From: Flavobacteriaceae bacterium
Lineage (GTDB): Bacteria > Bacteroidota > Bacteroidia > Flavobacteriales > Flavobacteriaceae
Assembly: GCA_013001285.1 (NCBI GenBank)
Contig: JABDMU010000054.1
Location: forward strand, 1-57,419
Direction: 5' to 3'
Length of the DNA: 57,419 nt
Positions 17,869-26,413 of the stretch are shown here, piece by piece; the stretch's first letter is position 1, and every line of letters begins with the position of its first letter. The notes beneath the pieces were generated by a model. It made no database searches. It was given only the letters and a program-made list of their open reading frames with translations, and was not told the origin of the DNA. The position numbers and the translations under genes are program-made.

Positions 17869-17882
17869 TTTTATCGATAAAA
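17869..17882. promoter_or_regulatory. 14-bp perfect palindrome TTTTATCGATAAAA between divergent pruA and NRDE gene
   Basis: TTTTATCGATAAAA is fully self-complementary and lies just upstream of the TAACTTTG box of pruA on the minus strand. A second ATCGAT stands at 17919-17924. In a divergent promoter region these could be operator half-sites, but A/T-rich palindromes also arise by chance. Confidence 0.25.
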
Positions 17883-17965
17883 TTTTTGGTCAACAGACTC
17901 AATATTTCTTTAAGTATTATCGATTTTTTTGTAAGTTGTTACTTGATTTATTGACTATTTTTCAC

Positions 17966-18691
17966 ATGTGTACAGTTAGTTTTTTTCCAATAAATAATGG
18001 CGATTTCATTTTAACGACGAATAGAGATGAGGCTCCTAATAGGCTATCATTAGCCCCTGATTTTTATGAAATTAAAAATGTGAGGACCCTTTTTCCGAAA
18101 GACAAAAATGCCGGGGGGACCTGGATCGGAGCAAGTGAGAAAAATAGAGTTTTGTGTATATTAAACGGAGGATTTTCGTTTCACAAAAGAAAAGACAAAT
18201 ATCGCATAAGTCGAGGTTTGATCGTAAAAGAATTATTGGTATGCGAAGATCTCAACCCTACAATTGATAGCATGGATTTTGAAGGCGTCGAGCCTTTTAC
18301 TTTGATCCTCATTGATTGGAATACAGAACTTATATGTTATGAACTGGTCTGGACTGGGCAAAAAAAGCATTTGACTTTAGTTGATAACAAACCTGGAATA
18401 TGGTCGTCATCGAGTTTGTATAATCATGAAATGAAAACGGAACGACATAAATGGTTTGAATCCTTTGTAAATACATCTGAATTGTCCTCAAGTTCTATAT
18501 TAAATTTTCATAAATCAACTGGGAAAGGAAATGATGAATATGGATTTATAATGGATAGAGGCTTCGTTAAAACAACAAGTATTACGCAAATCATAAAATC
18601 AAAGAACAAACTAACTATGTATTTCAATGATTTCATAAATAAAAAAGAGGTAACCAAAATTTTAAAGCCCTTGTCAATGATCAATGAATAA
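17966..18691 (+). CDS. NRDE/TANGO2-family protein (Ntn-hydrolase-like)
   Basis: Member of the NRDE family, named after the Asn-Arg-Asp-Glu motif seen here in LTTNRDEAPNR (about residues 18-28); the human relative is TANGO2. The start is set at MCTVSFFP: removal of Met would expose Cys2, the position of the N-terminal nucleophile in the Ntn-hydrolase fold, and an upstream TTG would bury it. The family motif FPKDKNAGGTWIGAS and the loop VLCILNGGF are present. TANGO2 proteins are linked to heme or acyl-lipid handling in eukaryotes, but no bacterial reaction is established. It overlaps the next gene by 8 bp, suggesting translational coupling. Length 241 aa, slightly below eukaryotic members. Confidence 0.88.
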   Translation: MCTVSFFPINNGDFILTTNRDEAPNRLSLAPDFYEIKNVRTLFPKDKNAGGTWIGASEKNRVLCILNGGFSFHKRKDKYRISRGLIVKELLVCEDLNPTIDSMDFEGVEPFTLILIDWNTELICYELVWTGQKKHLTLVDNKPGIWSSSSLYNHEMKTERHKWFESFVNTSELSSSSILNFHKSTGKGNDEYGFIMDRGFVKTTSITQIIKSKNKLTMYFNDFINKKEVTKILKPLSMINE

Positions 18692-19685
18692 TACTGGAAT
18701 TATTATTACACTGGCCTTTCCAGAAACAATTGTAAAAGTTTCGGATGAGTGGTTTATCTCATTAATCAGATATATGGGTATTGGTAAGAAAAATTATGTT
18801 CGAGCCGGTCATGCTGCAATAGTTCTTGCAGATACAGAGGGATCTCAATTGGAATATTACGATTTTGGTCGTTATATCGCTCCAGATAATCATGGTCGTG
18901 TTCGAAGTAAAGAAACTGATCATGAACTTGAATTTCCAATAAGACCCATTTTCCAGAACAATACATTGGTCAATTTAAATGAGATCTTAACTTTTTTAGC
19001 AACGTCCCCTAAATTCACGCATGGCCAAGGCAAATTAATAGCTTCCGTATGTGATGAGATCGATTATAAAAAGGCTAAAAATTATATAATCGATCTTCAA
19101 AATAGAGATTTTGTTAAATATGCTGTTTTTAAGAAAAATGCGAGTAATTGTGCACGCTTTGTCACCGACACCTTGATTGCTGGAACGACTAATAAAAAGA
19201 TTAAAAAGCGACTTAAACGTTCGAAATGGTTTACCCCAAGCACTGTGGGTAATGTTGTATTATCGAATACTAAAAATCGCATCTATGAAATCTCAGAGAC
19301 TGGCGACATAGGTGAATTTAAATCGACTGTCACTAAAGAAAACACTAAAAATTTCTTGGATCGTCTACGTGTATTCCAGCCTGATGCTGTTGGAACAATT
19401 CATCCAAAACCACTTAAAGAAATAAGTTCACATGCGCAGTGGATTGGCGGTGTAGGAGCAGGAGCTTGGTTTGAGTTACATGATACTGCCGAAAACTATA
19501 TGTATAGGTTTAAGCGCATCTCACCTCATGGTAGCATAGATGTGAATGGTCTTTATAAAATTGACGATGAAGAATTTCACTATGATTCTGAATATGAATT
19601 CATTCATTATTCAAACTGCCAATTTTTCCACATTAAACAAGGTGAAAAAATATTTAGATTCGATTTGCTAAAGAAGCTTAATTAA
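18684..19685 (+). CDS. Unknown protein with LRAT/NlpC-P60-like His and NCxxFV motifs (DUF6695-like)
   Basis: A 333-residue protein of a flavobacterial family that I associate, from memory, with DUF6695. No signal peptide or membrane segment is seen. RAGHAAIVLAD (His43) and, about 113 residues later, NASNCARFVTDTL (Cys about 156) have the order and spacing of a circularly permuted papain-like fold, as in LRAT and NlpC/P60 relatives where H comes first and the nucleophile sits in N-C-x-x-F-V. This assignment is my inference. The C-terminal part (about 230-333) has aromatic-rich strands (AWFELHDTAENYMYRFKRIS) and may be a separate domain. The start codon overlaps the preceding NRDE gene by 8 bp; the end overlaps convergent apaG by 8 bp. 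Confidence 0.8.
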   Translation: MNNTGIIITLAFPETIVKVSDEWFISLIRYMGIGKKNYVRAGHAAIVLADTEGSQLEYYDFGRYIAPDNHGRVRSKETDHELEFPIRPIFQNNTLVNLNEILTFLATSPKFTHGQGKLIASVCDEIDYKKAKNYIIDLQNRDFVKYAVFKKNASNCARFVTDTLIAGTTNKKIKKRLKRSKWFTPSTVGNVVLSNTKNRIYEISETGDIGEFKSTVTKENTKNFLDRLRVFQPDAVGTIHPKPLKEISSHAQWIGGVGAGAWFELHDTAENYMYRFKRISPHGSIDVNGLYKIDDEEFHYDSEYEFIHYSNCQFFHIKQGEKIFRFDLLKKLN

Positions 19686-20064
19686 GTGCAAAGGGCGCAC
19701 TTAACTTAAAAGTTGGGATGACTACTCTGAATTTTTTTGTATTTGTAAAGTTAACCATACTGTAGTGCCCTTGCATCGCACCGAAAGGAGAAGTTAATAA
19801 ACATCCGGAATTATAAGTATGTGATTCTCCGGGTTTAAGGACAGGCTTCTTTCCTATGACACCTTCACCATCAACAACCTCTACATTATTTAAGGCATCA
19901 AGGATGCGCCAGTGTCTTGAGTTCAATTGAACAGAATCCTTACTTTGGTTCTCAATCGTGACTTTATATCCAAAGGCAAAATGCACTTTATAATTTTTAT
20001 AAAATGTGCCTTCAAAATTTGTCTCAACGGAAATTTTAATTCCTCTTGTAACCTGTTGAACCAT
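19678..20064 (-). CDS. apaG: ApaG (DUF525) protein
   Basis: ApaG-domain protein, a small fibronectin-III-like beta-sandwich of 128 residues linked in enterobacteria to Co2+/Mg2+ phenotypes and Ap4A metabolism; its biochemical role is unclear. Seen motifs: FAFGYKVTIENQ, VQLNSRHWRILDA, VDGEGVIGKKPVLKPGE and TYNSGCLLTSPFGAMQGHY, all characteristic. Start ATG (MVQQVTRGIKISVET). It is convergent with the preceding gene and stands upstream of the plug-protein gene's stop with a 109-bp gap to the right. Confidence 0.95.
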   Translation of the reverse strand: MVQQVTRGIKISVETNFEGTFYKNYKVHFAFGYKVTIENQSKDSVQLNSRHWRILDALNNVEVVDGEGVIGKKPVLKPGESHTYNSGCLLTSPFGAMQGHYSMVNFTNTKKFRVVIPTFKLSAPFALN

Positions 20065-20173
20065 GCTAGTGTTGGTGTTTCCTTATTTTAAAAGTACACA
20101 AAAATACGAAATATTTTGTCCTTGAAGATTTTATTTTTGAAATTCTAATAGAATTTTAACAGTTTTAAAAGGA

Positions 20174-21421
20174 TTAATTGGAGATATTTAAAGAGCTTCC
20201 TTCACCAAAACCAATGATTTTGTCATATCGGGCACCGAGATCTCTATAATAAACAATGACCTTATAATTGTTTTCAGTTTGATCAAAATTACCGCTAATC
20301 GCTCCTTCTAAAAGTTCACCTTTTGCATTTACCATGACATATTTATAATTATAAAAGCCTTGCTTTAATAACATGGCAACTTCATAATATCCGGTAGCTG
20401 GATTAAAGACCATCTTATTTGTAGTATTTAAAGCGTAATTATTATAATTACCGTAAACATAAATATTATCATCAAACATTTCAGGATGTTGTAACGAAAA
20501 ATGAACCGTAGTATAATCGGCTTCAATATCAAGATTTTCAGCATTGAGAGCAGTGATCACAAAATTTCCATTGATATCAGGGTTGTAGGTATATGGTCTA
20601 TCGGCTCTTATGATATCGGTAAATAAAAAACTGTGATAGACATCTTGTAGATCAATGAACTGAACACCAACATTTGCACCACGTACATCTTTATTTTCAA
20701 AGAACAAATATTCATTTCCACCCCAAAAACTGGACTCAGTATCATATTTAAAAATCAATTCATTGCCAAGGGTATACTGCGGTTTTAGGTCGCTTATTGC
20801 AGTTCGCAAATTATTATTCTGAATAACTACAGTTTTAACAGTTTGTGAAGGGTTGTTGAATTGCATAAATGGCGAAGAAATTCTAAAGTCTACAGACTGC
20901 TTTTGATTGATGTATTTCACATCACGAGAGCGTTTAATGGATACGCCAACATTGGCCAACTCTTCATAAACCATAAATTTTCTACTGAACATGAGCTCAC
21001 CATAATCATCGTATATCTTGATCATGTAGTTTCCAGTAACCTTTAAGCGTGTTTGCTGATTCGGGATTTGAAGCCAATAATGACTATATAATTGGTAAGT
21101 ATTAAACGAGTTGTCATAGTCCCGTATGCGCTGATCATCAAATCCTTGAAGGTATTCTTGTTTCATTAAACGTGAAGGTGTCCAATCAAAATTAAAATGT
21201 TCGATCACATAATAAAAATCGGCCTCTTCGCCATTTAAAACATCAAACTCTAAAACGAGGCGATCATTTAGCTTTAAAATAGGTAATTCACTTTGGTCTG
21301 TGTTACTCTGAAAAGTAATGGTTTTGATAAAATCTGGCTCTTGAACTTCATCTTCAACTTGAGCAAAACCAGATAATAATTGAAAGAAAACAAACAGAAA
21401 CAATAAGGGCTTTATTGACAT
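20174..21421 (-). CDS. T9SS plug protein (DUF5103 family)
   Basis: Exported protein of the DUF5103 family. The flavobacterial member was found as the periplasmic plug of the SprA type IX translocon, which closes the channel when it is not engaged with PorV. Here: signal peptide MSIKPLLFLFVFFQLLSGFA, then strand-rich domains with FNFDWTPSRLMKQEYLQGFD and DYDNSFNTYQLYSHYWLQIP (N-terminal domain), SFWGGNEYLFFENKDVRG (middle) and a C-terminal carbohydrate-binding-like domain (NIYVYGNYNNYAL, FYNYKYVMVNAKG). The ATG giving 415 aa is preferred over an upstream TTG that would precede the signal peptide. It is divergent from nqrA. Confidence 0.88.
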   Translation of the reverse strand: MSIKPLLFLFVFFQLLSGFAQVEDEVQEPDFIKTITFQSNTDQSELPILKLNDRLVLEFDVLNGEEADFYYVIEHFNFDWTPSRLMKQEYLQGFDDQRIRDYDNSFNTYQLYSHYWLQIPNQQTRLKVTGNYMIKIYDDYGELMFSRKFMVYEELANVGVSIKRSRDVKYINQKQSVDFRISSPFMQFNNPSQTVKTVVIQNNNLRTAISDLKPQYTLGNELIFKYDTESSFWGGNEYLFFENKDVRGANVGVQFIDLQDVYHSFLFTDIIRADRPYTYNPDINGNFVITALNAENLDIEADYTTVHFSLQHPEMFDDNIYVYGNYNNYALNTTNKMVFNPATGYYEVAMLLKQGFYNYKYVMVNAKGELLEGAISGNFDQTENNYKVIVYYRDLGARYDKIIGFGEGSSLNISN

Positions 21422-21497
21422 GTACTCATTATTTGGAGTAAAGATAAACAAATTTTATGCCTAAATTTTTCAGCTGTACTTAAGCATCAAAATTATG

Positions 21498-21539
21498 TTG
21501 GAAATATTATGAAAACTGCATATTAAATTTGTAAATTTG
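21498..21539 (+). promoter_or_regulatory. Candidate promoter of the nqr operon
   Basis: TTG at 21498-21500 stands 23 nt before TAAATTTG (21524-21531); a second TAAATTTG follows directly at 21532-21539. Both fit the Bacteroidota -7 consensus TAnnTTTG, 39-54 nt upstream of the nqrA ATG. Which box is used cannot be told. Confidence 0.5.
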
Positions 21540-21577
21540 CTCGGATTTTTTAGACAACTAATTTCAATTTAAAACAT

Positions 21578-22933
21578 ATGTCAAACGACATTCAAATTAA
21601 AAAAGGTCTGAACATAAAACTCAAAGGTGAAGCTGATAAATCTGTAGAACAGGCAATAATTAGTAACTACTGCACCTTAAGACCTGAAGATTTTCATAAC
21701 GTCATTCCTAAACTTATTGCTAAAGAAGGGACTAAAATAAAAGCCGGGGAAACTGTATTTTATGATAAGTCTAATGAAGATATCAAATTTGCATCTCCAG
21801 TTTCTGGTGAAGTTATTGAAATTGTTCGTGGACCAAAACGCCGGATCGATGCAGTTAAAATTCAGGCAGATAAGGAACAACGTTACTTAGATCATGGTAA
21901 GTTTGATCTTGAAAATGCAAATGCCGAAAAGTTAAAAGCACATTTTCTTTCAACCGGTTGTTGGCCATTTATTAAACAACGCCCATATGACGTGATTGCT
22001 AATCCCGAAAAAGCACCTAAAGCTATATTTATTTCTGGATATGCAAGCGCTCCTTTAGCGGCCGATCTGGATTTTTGCCTTGGAGGTAAAGAGAATGAAC
22101 TGCAAGCAGCAGTTACCGCATTAGGAAAATTAACAGAAGGCGATGTACATGTATCAGTAGGAAAAGAAAGTAACTCACCACTTGCAACATTGCATGGTAT
22201 TTCATTGCATAAGGTTTCAGGTCCACATCCAGCTGGAAATGTGGGAACTCTAATCAATAAGGTTGATCCTGTGAATAAAGGTGAGATCGTTTGGACTGTC
22301 AATGCTCAAGATTTGGTAATTATAGGTGAATTGTTACTTACTGGTAAATTCAATGCTGAACGTATTGTGGCTTTGGTAGGATCTTCAGTAAAAAAACCGA
22401 GATATTTTAAAACGAAGATCGGCTCAGAAGTGTCAACAATGATCTATGATCACGGTGTTGAAAAAGATGGTAACGACCGCATCATATCTGGTAATGTGTT
22501 ATCGGGGAAACACATTGAGCCTGATGGCGCTTTGGACTATTATAGTAATACAATTACAATTATTCCTGAAGGCGATGATTATGAATTTTTTGGATGGAAC
22601 AAACCTGTTTTCAATAAAATTTCAACATCTAGAGCCTTAACGTTCTCATGGTTAAACCCTAAGAAAAAATACGATTTAGATACCAATACTAATGGCGAAC
22701 ATCGCGCTTTTGTGTTAACAGGGATCTATGAGGAGGTTTTCCCATTAGATATCTTTCCGATGCAAATTTTAAAAGCTTGTATGTATAATGATCTGGACGA
22801 AATGGAAGCCTTAGGAATGTATGAAGTAGCACCTGAAGATTTTGCCCTTACCGAATTTGTATGTGTTTCTAAACAACCACATCAAAAGATAATTCGTGAA
22901 GGTTTAGATTTAATGATAAAAGAAATTGGATAA
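21578..22933 (+). CDS. nqrA: Na+-translocating NADH:quinone reductase subunit A
   Basis: Peripheral cytoplasmic subunit of Na+-NQR, the respiratory complex that oxidises NADH, reduces quinone and pumps Na+; NqrA contributes to quinone binding. The 451-residue length equals the family (about 446). Motifs: IKKGLNIKLKGEAD at the N-terminus, ASPVSGEVIEIVRGPKRRIDAV (biotinyl/lipoyl-like turn), STGCWPFIKQRPYDVIANPE, and HPAGNVGTLINKVDPV. First gene of a six-gene operon with short spacings (36 bp to nqrB). Its promoter region is shared with the divergent plug-protein gene. Confidence 0.97.
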   Translation: MSNDIQIKKGLNIKLKGEADKSVEQAIISNYCTLRPEDFHNVIPKLIAKEGTKIKAGETVFYDKSNEDIKFASPVSGEVIEIVRGPKRRIDAVKIQADKEQRYLDHGKFDLENANAEKLKAHFLSTGCWPFIKQRPYDVIANPEKAPKAIFISGYASAPLAADLDFCLGGKENELQAAVTALGKLTEGDVHVSVGKESNSPLATLHGISLHKVSGPHPAGNVGTLINKVDPVNKGEIVWTVNAQDLVIIGELLLTGKFNAERIVALVGSSVKKPRYFKTKIGSEVSTMIYDHGVEKDGNDRIISGNVLSGKHIEPDGALDYYSNTITIIPEGDDYEFFGWNKPVFNKISTSRALTFSWLNPKKKYDLDTNTNGEHRAFVLTGIYEEVFPLDIFPMQILKACMYNDLDEMEALGMYEVAPEDFALTEFVCVSKQPHQKIIREGLDLMIKEIG

Positions 22934-22969
22934 TTTGAGTCATTTTAAAAAATGAGAAAAAAATATTAA

Positions 22970-24193
22970 ATGGGTTTAAAAAGTAACTTACATAAAATTA
23001 AAGAAAAGTATAAAGGAAAGAAAATGGCACCTGCCTTTAATGCCATTCATACTTTTTTGTACTCTCCAAACGAGACTACTCATGACGGAACGCATATAAA
23101 GGTAGTTGACGATTTAAAAAGAACCATGAATACAGTGATCATGGCCTTGGTGCCATGTTTAATATTCGGGATGTTCAATGCTGGTTATCAACATCATCTT
23201 GCCTTAGGCGAAATTGAAAGTGCAACAAATTTTTTCGATACCCTATTTTGGAATTGGGATAATTTAGTGATCGGACTCTGGAAAGTATTACCACTAGTAG
23301 CTGTATCTTATGGTGTAGGTCTGGCTGTAGAATTTGTTTTTGCTGTTATTAAAGGACATGAAGTTGAAGAAGGCTATTTAGTTACGGGTATGTTAGTGCC
23401 TTTAATAGTGCCAGTTGATATCCCATTGTGGATGCTTGCAGTAGCCGTAGTCTTCGGTGTTGTAATTGGAAAGGAAGTCTTTGGAGGAACTGGAATGAAT
23501 ATCTTAAATCCTGCCTTAACCATACGTGCCTTTTTGTTCTTCGCCTATCCTACTTGGATGTCTGGAGATAAAGTATGGGTACATGGTGCTGTTGAACGCG
23601 ATCAGATGATCGCTGCTGGCGAAAACTTAGATGCGATATCTGGAGAAACTGTTTTAGGTAGTTTAGCTCAAAATCAAGATGTAGGCTATTCGATTTGGGA
23701 CATGTTCATAGGATTTATTCCAGGATCAGTAGGTGAAACATCTGCGCTTTTAATCTTAGTTGGAGCCTTATTTTTGATCTTTACAAAGATAGGAAGTTGG
23801 AGAATCATGCTGTCTTGTGTGCTGGGAGCCATTGCAATGGGCTTGATCTTTAATTTCGTTGTAAGCTCAGAATGGATCTCAGAATCAAGTAAATTTTATG
23901 GATTGATGAGTACCACCTGGTGGCATCATCTCATAATTGGTGGATTTGCTTTTGGAACAGTTTATATGGCAACCGATCCAGTTACGGCATCTCAAACCAA
24001 TAAAGGTAAATGGATCTATGGCTTTTTAATTGGGTTCATTTCTATACTAATTCGTGTATTCAATCCTGCATATCCTGAAGGTGTGATGTTAGCAATTCTA
24101 CTGATGAATGTCTTTGCGCCAACCATTGATCATTATGTGGTTCAAGGAAATGTGAAACGCCGACTTAAACGTGTTAATGTAAAAACAGCTTAG
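22970..24193 (+). CDS. nqrB: Na+-translocating NADH:quinone reductase subunit B
   Basis: Integral-membrane subunit with about ten helices, carrying riboflavin and a covalently bound FMN; it forms the main Na+ path. The N-terminus (KMAPAFNAIHTFLYSP, then DDLKRTMNTVIMALVPCLIFG) and GKEVFGGTGMNILNPALTIRAFLFFAYP are typical. The flavinylation site reads DAISGETVLG (about residue 220-229) instead of the usual SGAT: the Thr that would take FMN is kept but Ala is Glu; I re-read the codons (TCT GGA GAA ACT). YMATDPVTASQTNKGKWIYG near the C-terminus is conserved. 407 aa, full length. Confidence 0.97.
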   Translation: MGLKSNLHKIKEKYKGKKMAPAFNAIHTFLYSPNETTHDGTHIKVVDDLKRTMNTVIMALVPCLIFGMFNAGYQHHLALGEIESATNFFDTLFWNWDNLVIGLWKVLPLVAVSYGVGLAVEFVFAVIKGHEVEEGYLVTGMLVPLIVPVDIPLWMLAVAVVFGVVIGKEVFGGTGMNILNPALTIRAFLFFAYPTWMSGDKVWVHGAVERDQMIAAGENLDAISGETVLGSLAQNQDVGYSIWDMFIGFIPGSVGETSALLILVGALFLIFTKIGSWRIMLSCVLGAIAMGLIFNFVVSSEWISESSKFYGLMSTTWWHHLIIGGFAFGTVYMATDPVTASQTNKGKWIYGFLIGFISILIRVFNPAYPEGVMLAILLMNVFAPTIDHYVVQGNVKRRLKRVNVKTA

Positions 24194-24195
24194 AC

Positions 24196-24987
24196 ATGGA
24201 AAAGAGAACAGATAAAAATATATACACAATAATCTTCGCCATTGGAATGGTGATTGTTGTTGGTGCTTTATTGGCATATTTAGCCTCATCATTAAAACCA
24301 CGTATTACGGAAAATCAGCGTTTGGAAAAACAACAGAATATCCTATATGCAATGGGAATCAATGAAAATGATGAAACGAATGCCAACTTTATTTCTACCG
24401 ATAAAGCACCCGAAGCTTTTCAAATGAATATTACCGATCAAGTGGTCATTACAATTGACAATACAGGTAAGGTTTTAAAAACTCAGACCCGAGATGAGTA
24501 TGTTGCAGAAACCAATCAAGAGCCATATTTGATCGACGTTAAAAAACAGCAAAATAATGCCAAGGAAGGTCAGCCTAGAAAGCTACCATTATTTGTAGGT
24601 GAGCGCGACGGGCAAACCTACTATGTGGCACCAATTTATGGTAAAGGCCTTTGGGATGCCATTTGGGGTTACATTGCAATGGATGAGAATATGGTCGTAC
24701 AAGGTGCTTATTTTGATCACAAAGCAGAAACACCAGGATTAGGAGCCAATATTAAGCAACGCTTCTTTATGGATGATTTTTATGGAGAACATTTACTTTC
24801 TGAATCAGGCGTTTTTAAAGGAATTACTGTTGCTAAAGGTAATGCCGATCCAACAAACAAAGACAAAAAAGATAATGAGGTTGATGCCATAGCCGGAGCT
24901 ACAATTACTGGCGATGGAGTTTCAGCAATGATACGTTCAGACTTGAAATTGTATGTGCCTTATTTCAAAAATTTAAAATCGAATTAA
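24196..24987 (+). CDS. nqrC: Na+-translocating NADH:quinone reductase subunit C
   Basis: Membrane-anchored periplasmic FMN-binding subunit of Na+-NQR. One N-terminal helix (IYTIIFAIGMVIVVGALLAYLA) is followed by a soluble FMN-binding domain. WGYIAMDENMVVQGAYFDHKAETPGLGANI is the family pattern in part; the covalent flavin site is DAIAGATITGDGV (Thr about residue 237), matching the ApbE target consensus with Ala for the first Ser. Length 263 aa agrees with the family. It begins 2 bp after nqrB and ends 2 bp before nqrD. Flavinylation is expected from the apbE product encoded at 36.3 kb. Confidence 0.97.
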   Translation: MEKRTDKNIYTIIFAIGMVIVVGALLAYLASSLKPRITENQRLEKQQNILYAMGINENDETNANFISTDKAPEAFQMNITDQVVITIDNTGKVLKTQTRDEYVAETNQEPYLIDVKKQQNNAKEGQPRKLPLFVGERDGQTYYVAPIYGKGLWDAIWGYIAMDENMVVQGAYFDHKAETPGLGANIKQRFFMDDFYGEHLLSESGVFKGITVAKGNADPTNKDKKDNEVDAIAGATITGDGVSAMIRSDLKLYVPYFKNLKSN

Positions 24988-24989
24988 TT

Positions 24990-25637
24990 ATGGGTTTACT
25001 TTCAAAAAAAGATGCCAACTTAATACTTGATCCATTAACGGATAACAATCCAATTACCATACAGGTTTTAGGAATTTGTTCTGCTTTGGCCATTACTGCC
25101 GAGTTAGAAGCTTCTATCGTTATGGCCATATCAGTGATATTTGTACTTGGTGTTGGTAATGTTGTGATATCACTAATGCGAAATATCATTCCTTCAAAAA
25201 TTAGGATCATCGTTCAATTGATCGTAGTAGCAACACTCGTAATTATAGTTGATTTGGTACTTAAAGCTTTTGCATACGAATTAAGTAAAACCTTATCGGT
25301 GTTCGTTGGATTAATCATTACTAACTGTATTATCATGGGTCGCTTTGAAGCCTTCGCTTTAGGAAATGGTGTTTGGAAATCCTTCCTCGATGGGATTGGA
25401 AATGCACTTGGTTATGGCGTTATATTGATAATCGTTGGATTTTTCAGAGAACTATTAGGGTCAGGAACACTTTTAGGAATACCAGTGCTTGGAGACCCTA
25501 TTGCAAAAACTGGATTGTACAGTATTGGATATGAGAACAACGGATTTATGCTTTTATCACCAATGGCATTGATCGTGGTGGGGATCATCATCTGGATACA
25601 ACGTACTAAGAATAAAGCATTAATTGAAGATAATTAA
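24990..25637 (+). CDS. nqrD: Na+-translocating NADH:quinone reductase subunit D
   Basis: Integral-membrane subunit of Na+-NQR, one of the NqrD/NqrE pair that together bind the intramembrane 2Fe-2S centre. Six hydrophobic helices in 215 residues. The first half-site Cys is in [19 protein letters not shown] and the second in [19 protein letters not shown], as expected for the inverted pair. [13 protein letters not shown] is conserved. Spacing: 2 bp after nqrC, 23 bp (or 44 bp to the preferred ATG) before nqrE. Confidence 0.97.
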   Translation: MGLLSKKDANLILDPLTDNNPITIQVLGICSALAITAELEASIVMAISVIFVLGVGNVVISLMRNIIPSKIRIIVQLIVVATLVIIVDLVLKAFAYELSKTLSVFVGLIITNCIIMGRFEAFALGNGVWKSFLDGIGNALGYGVILIIVGFFRELLGSGTLLGIPVLGDPIAKTGLYSIGYENNGFMLLSPMALIVVGIIIWIQRTKNKALIEDN

Positions 25638-25681
25638 AAAAGATAGGTCATTCAATTGAAATGACTTCAACATCACATACT

Positions 25682-26410
25682 ATGGAACACGTAGAATTAT
25701 TTTTTAAATCAATATTTATCGATAACATGGTATTTGCCACATTTCTGGGAATGTGCTCATATCTGGCGGTATCTAAGAAAGTGAGTACTGCAGTTGGACT
25801 AGGGGCAGCTGTTATATTTGTACTTGCTATTACGGTGCCTTTAAACTGGTTGTTAGATCAGTACATATTACAAGAAGGCGCCTTAGTTTGGTTAGGTCCT
25901 GAATTTGCTGCTTATGACTTGAGCTTCTTATCGTTTATCATGTTTATTGCAACCATTGCAACTATGGTACAATTGGTTGAGATCGTTGTAGAGAAGTTCT
26001 CTCCAGCACTGTATAACTCCTTGGGAATCTTTTTACCATTAATTGCTGTGAATTGCGCCATATTAGGTGGTTCACTATTTATGCAATCACGAGAAATAGC
26101 AACTTTTGGCTTAGCTCTTAATTATGGAGTCTCTTCAGGAATTGGATGGTTTCTTGCAATTTTAGCCATTGCGGCCATTCGTGAAAAAATTAGATACTCA
26201 AACGTTCCTGCTCCGCTCAGAGGATTAGGTATTACTTTTATTATTACTGGATTAATGGCCATAGGATTTATGAGTTTCGGTGGTATGCTTACTGGTGGTG
26301 ATGAGGAAACGGTAAATGAAGAAACTACAGTAAACGTTCAACCTGAAGCTGAGCAATTAGAACAGGTTGAGAATTCAGATGACACAGCAGTTTTGGCTGA
26401 AACAAATTAA
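25682..26410 (+). CDS. nqrE: Na+-translocating NADH:quinone reductase subunit E, with acidic C-terminal tail
   Basis: Partner of NqrD in holding the intramembrane Fe-S centre: Cys in [14 protein letters not shown] and in [15 protein letters not shown]. Six helices fit the family (about 200 aa). I prefer the ATG giving [19 protein letters not shown], which matches the usual NqrE N-terminus; an ATG seven codons upstream (25661) would add MTSTSHT. The protein ends with about 40 extra residues rich in Glu/Asp ([14 protein letters not shown] ... [10 protein letters not shown]) after the last helix, an extension not seen in Vibrio NqrE. It is followed by nqrF after 3 bp. Confidence 0.96.
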   Translation: MEHVELFFKSIFIDNMVFATFLGMCSYLAVSKKVSTAVGLGAAVIFVLAITVPLNWLLDQYILQEGALVWLGPEFAAYDLSFLSFIMFIATIATMVQLVEIVVEKFSPALYNSLGIFLPLIAVNCAILGGSLFMQSREIATFGLALNYGVSSGIGWFLAILAIAAIREKIRYSNVPAPLRGLGITFIITGLMAIGFMSFGGMLTGGDEETVNEETTVNVQPEAEQLEQVENSDDTAVLAETN

Positions 26411-26413
26411 AAG

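Noticed and set aside
17936-17965. N-terminal extension of the NRDE protein from a TTG
   Set aside because: It would bury Cys2, the family's N-terminal nucleophile position; MCTVSF is the usual start.
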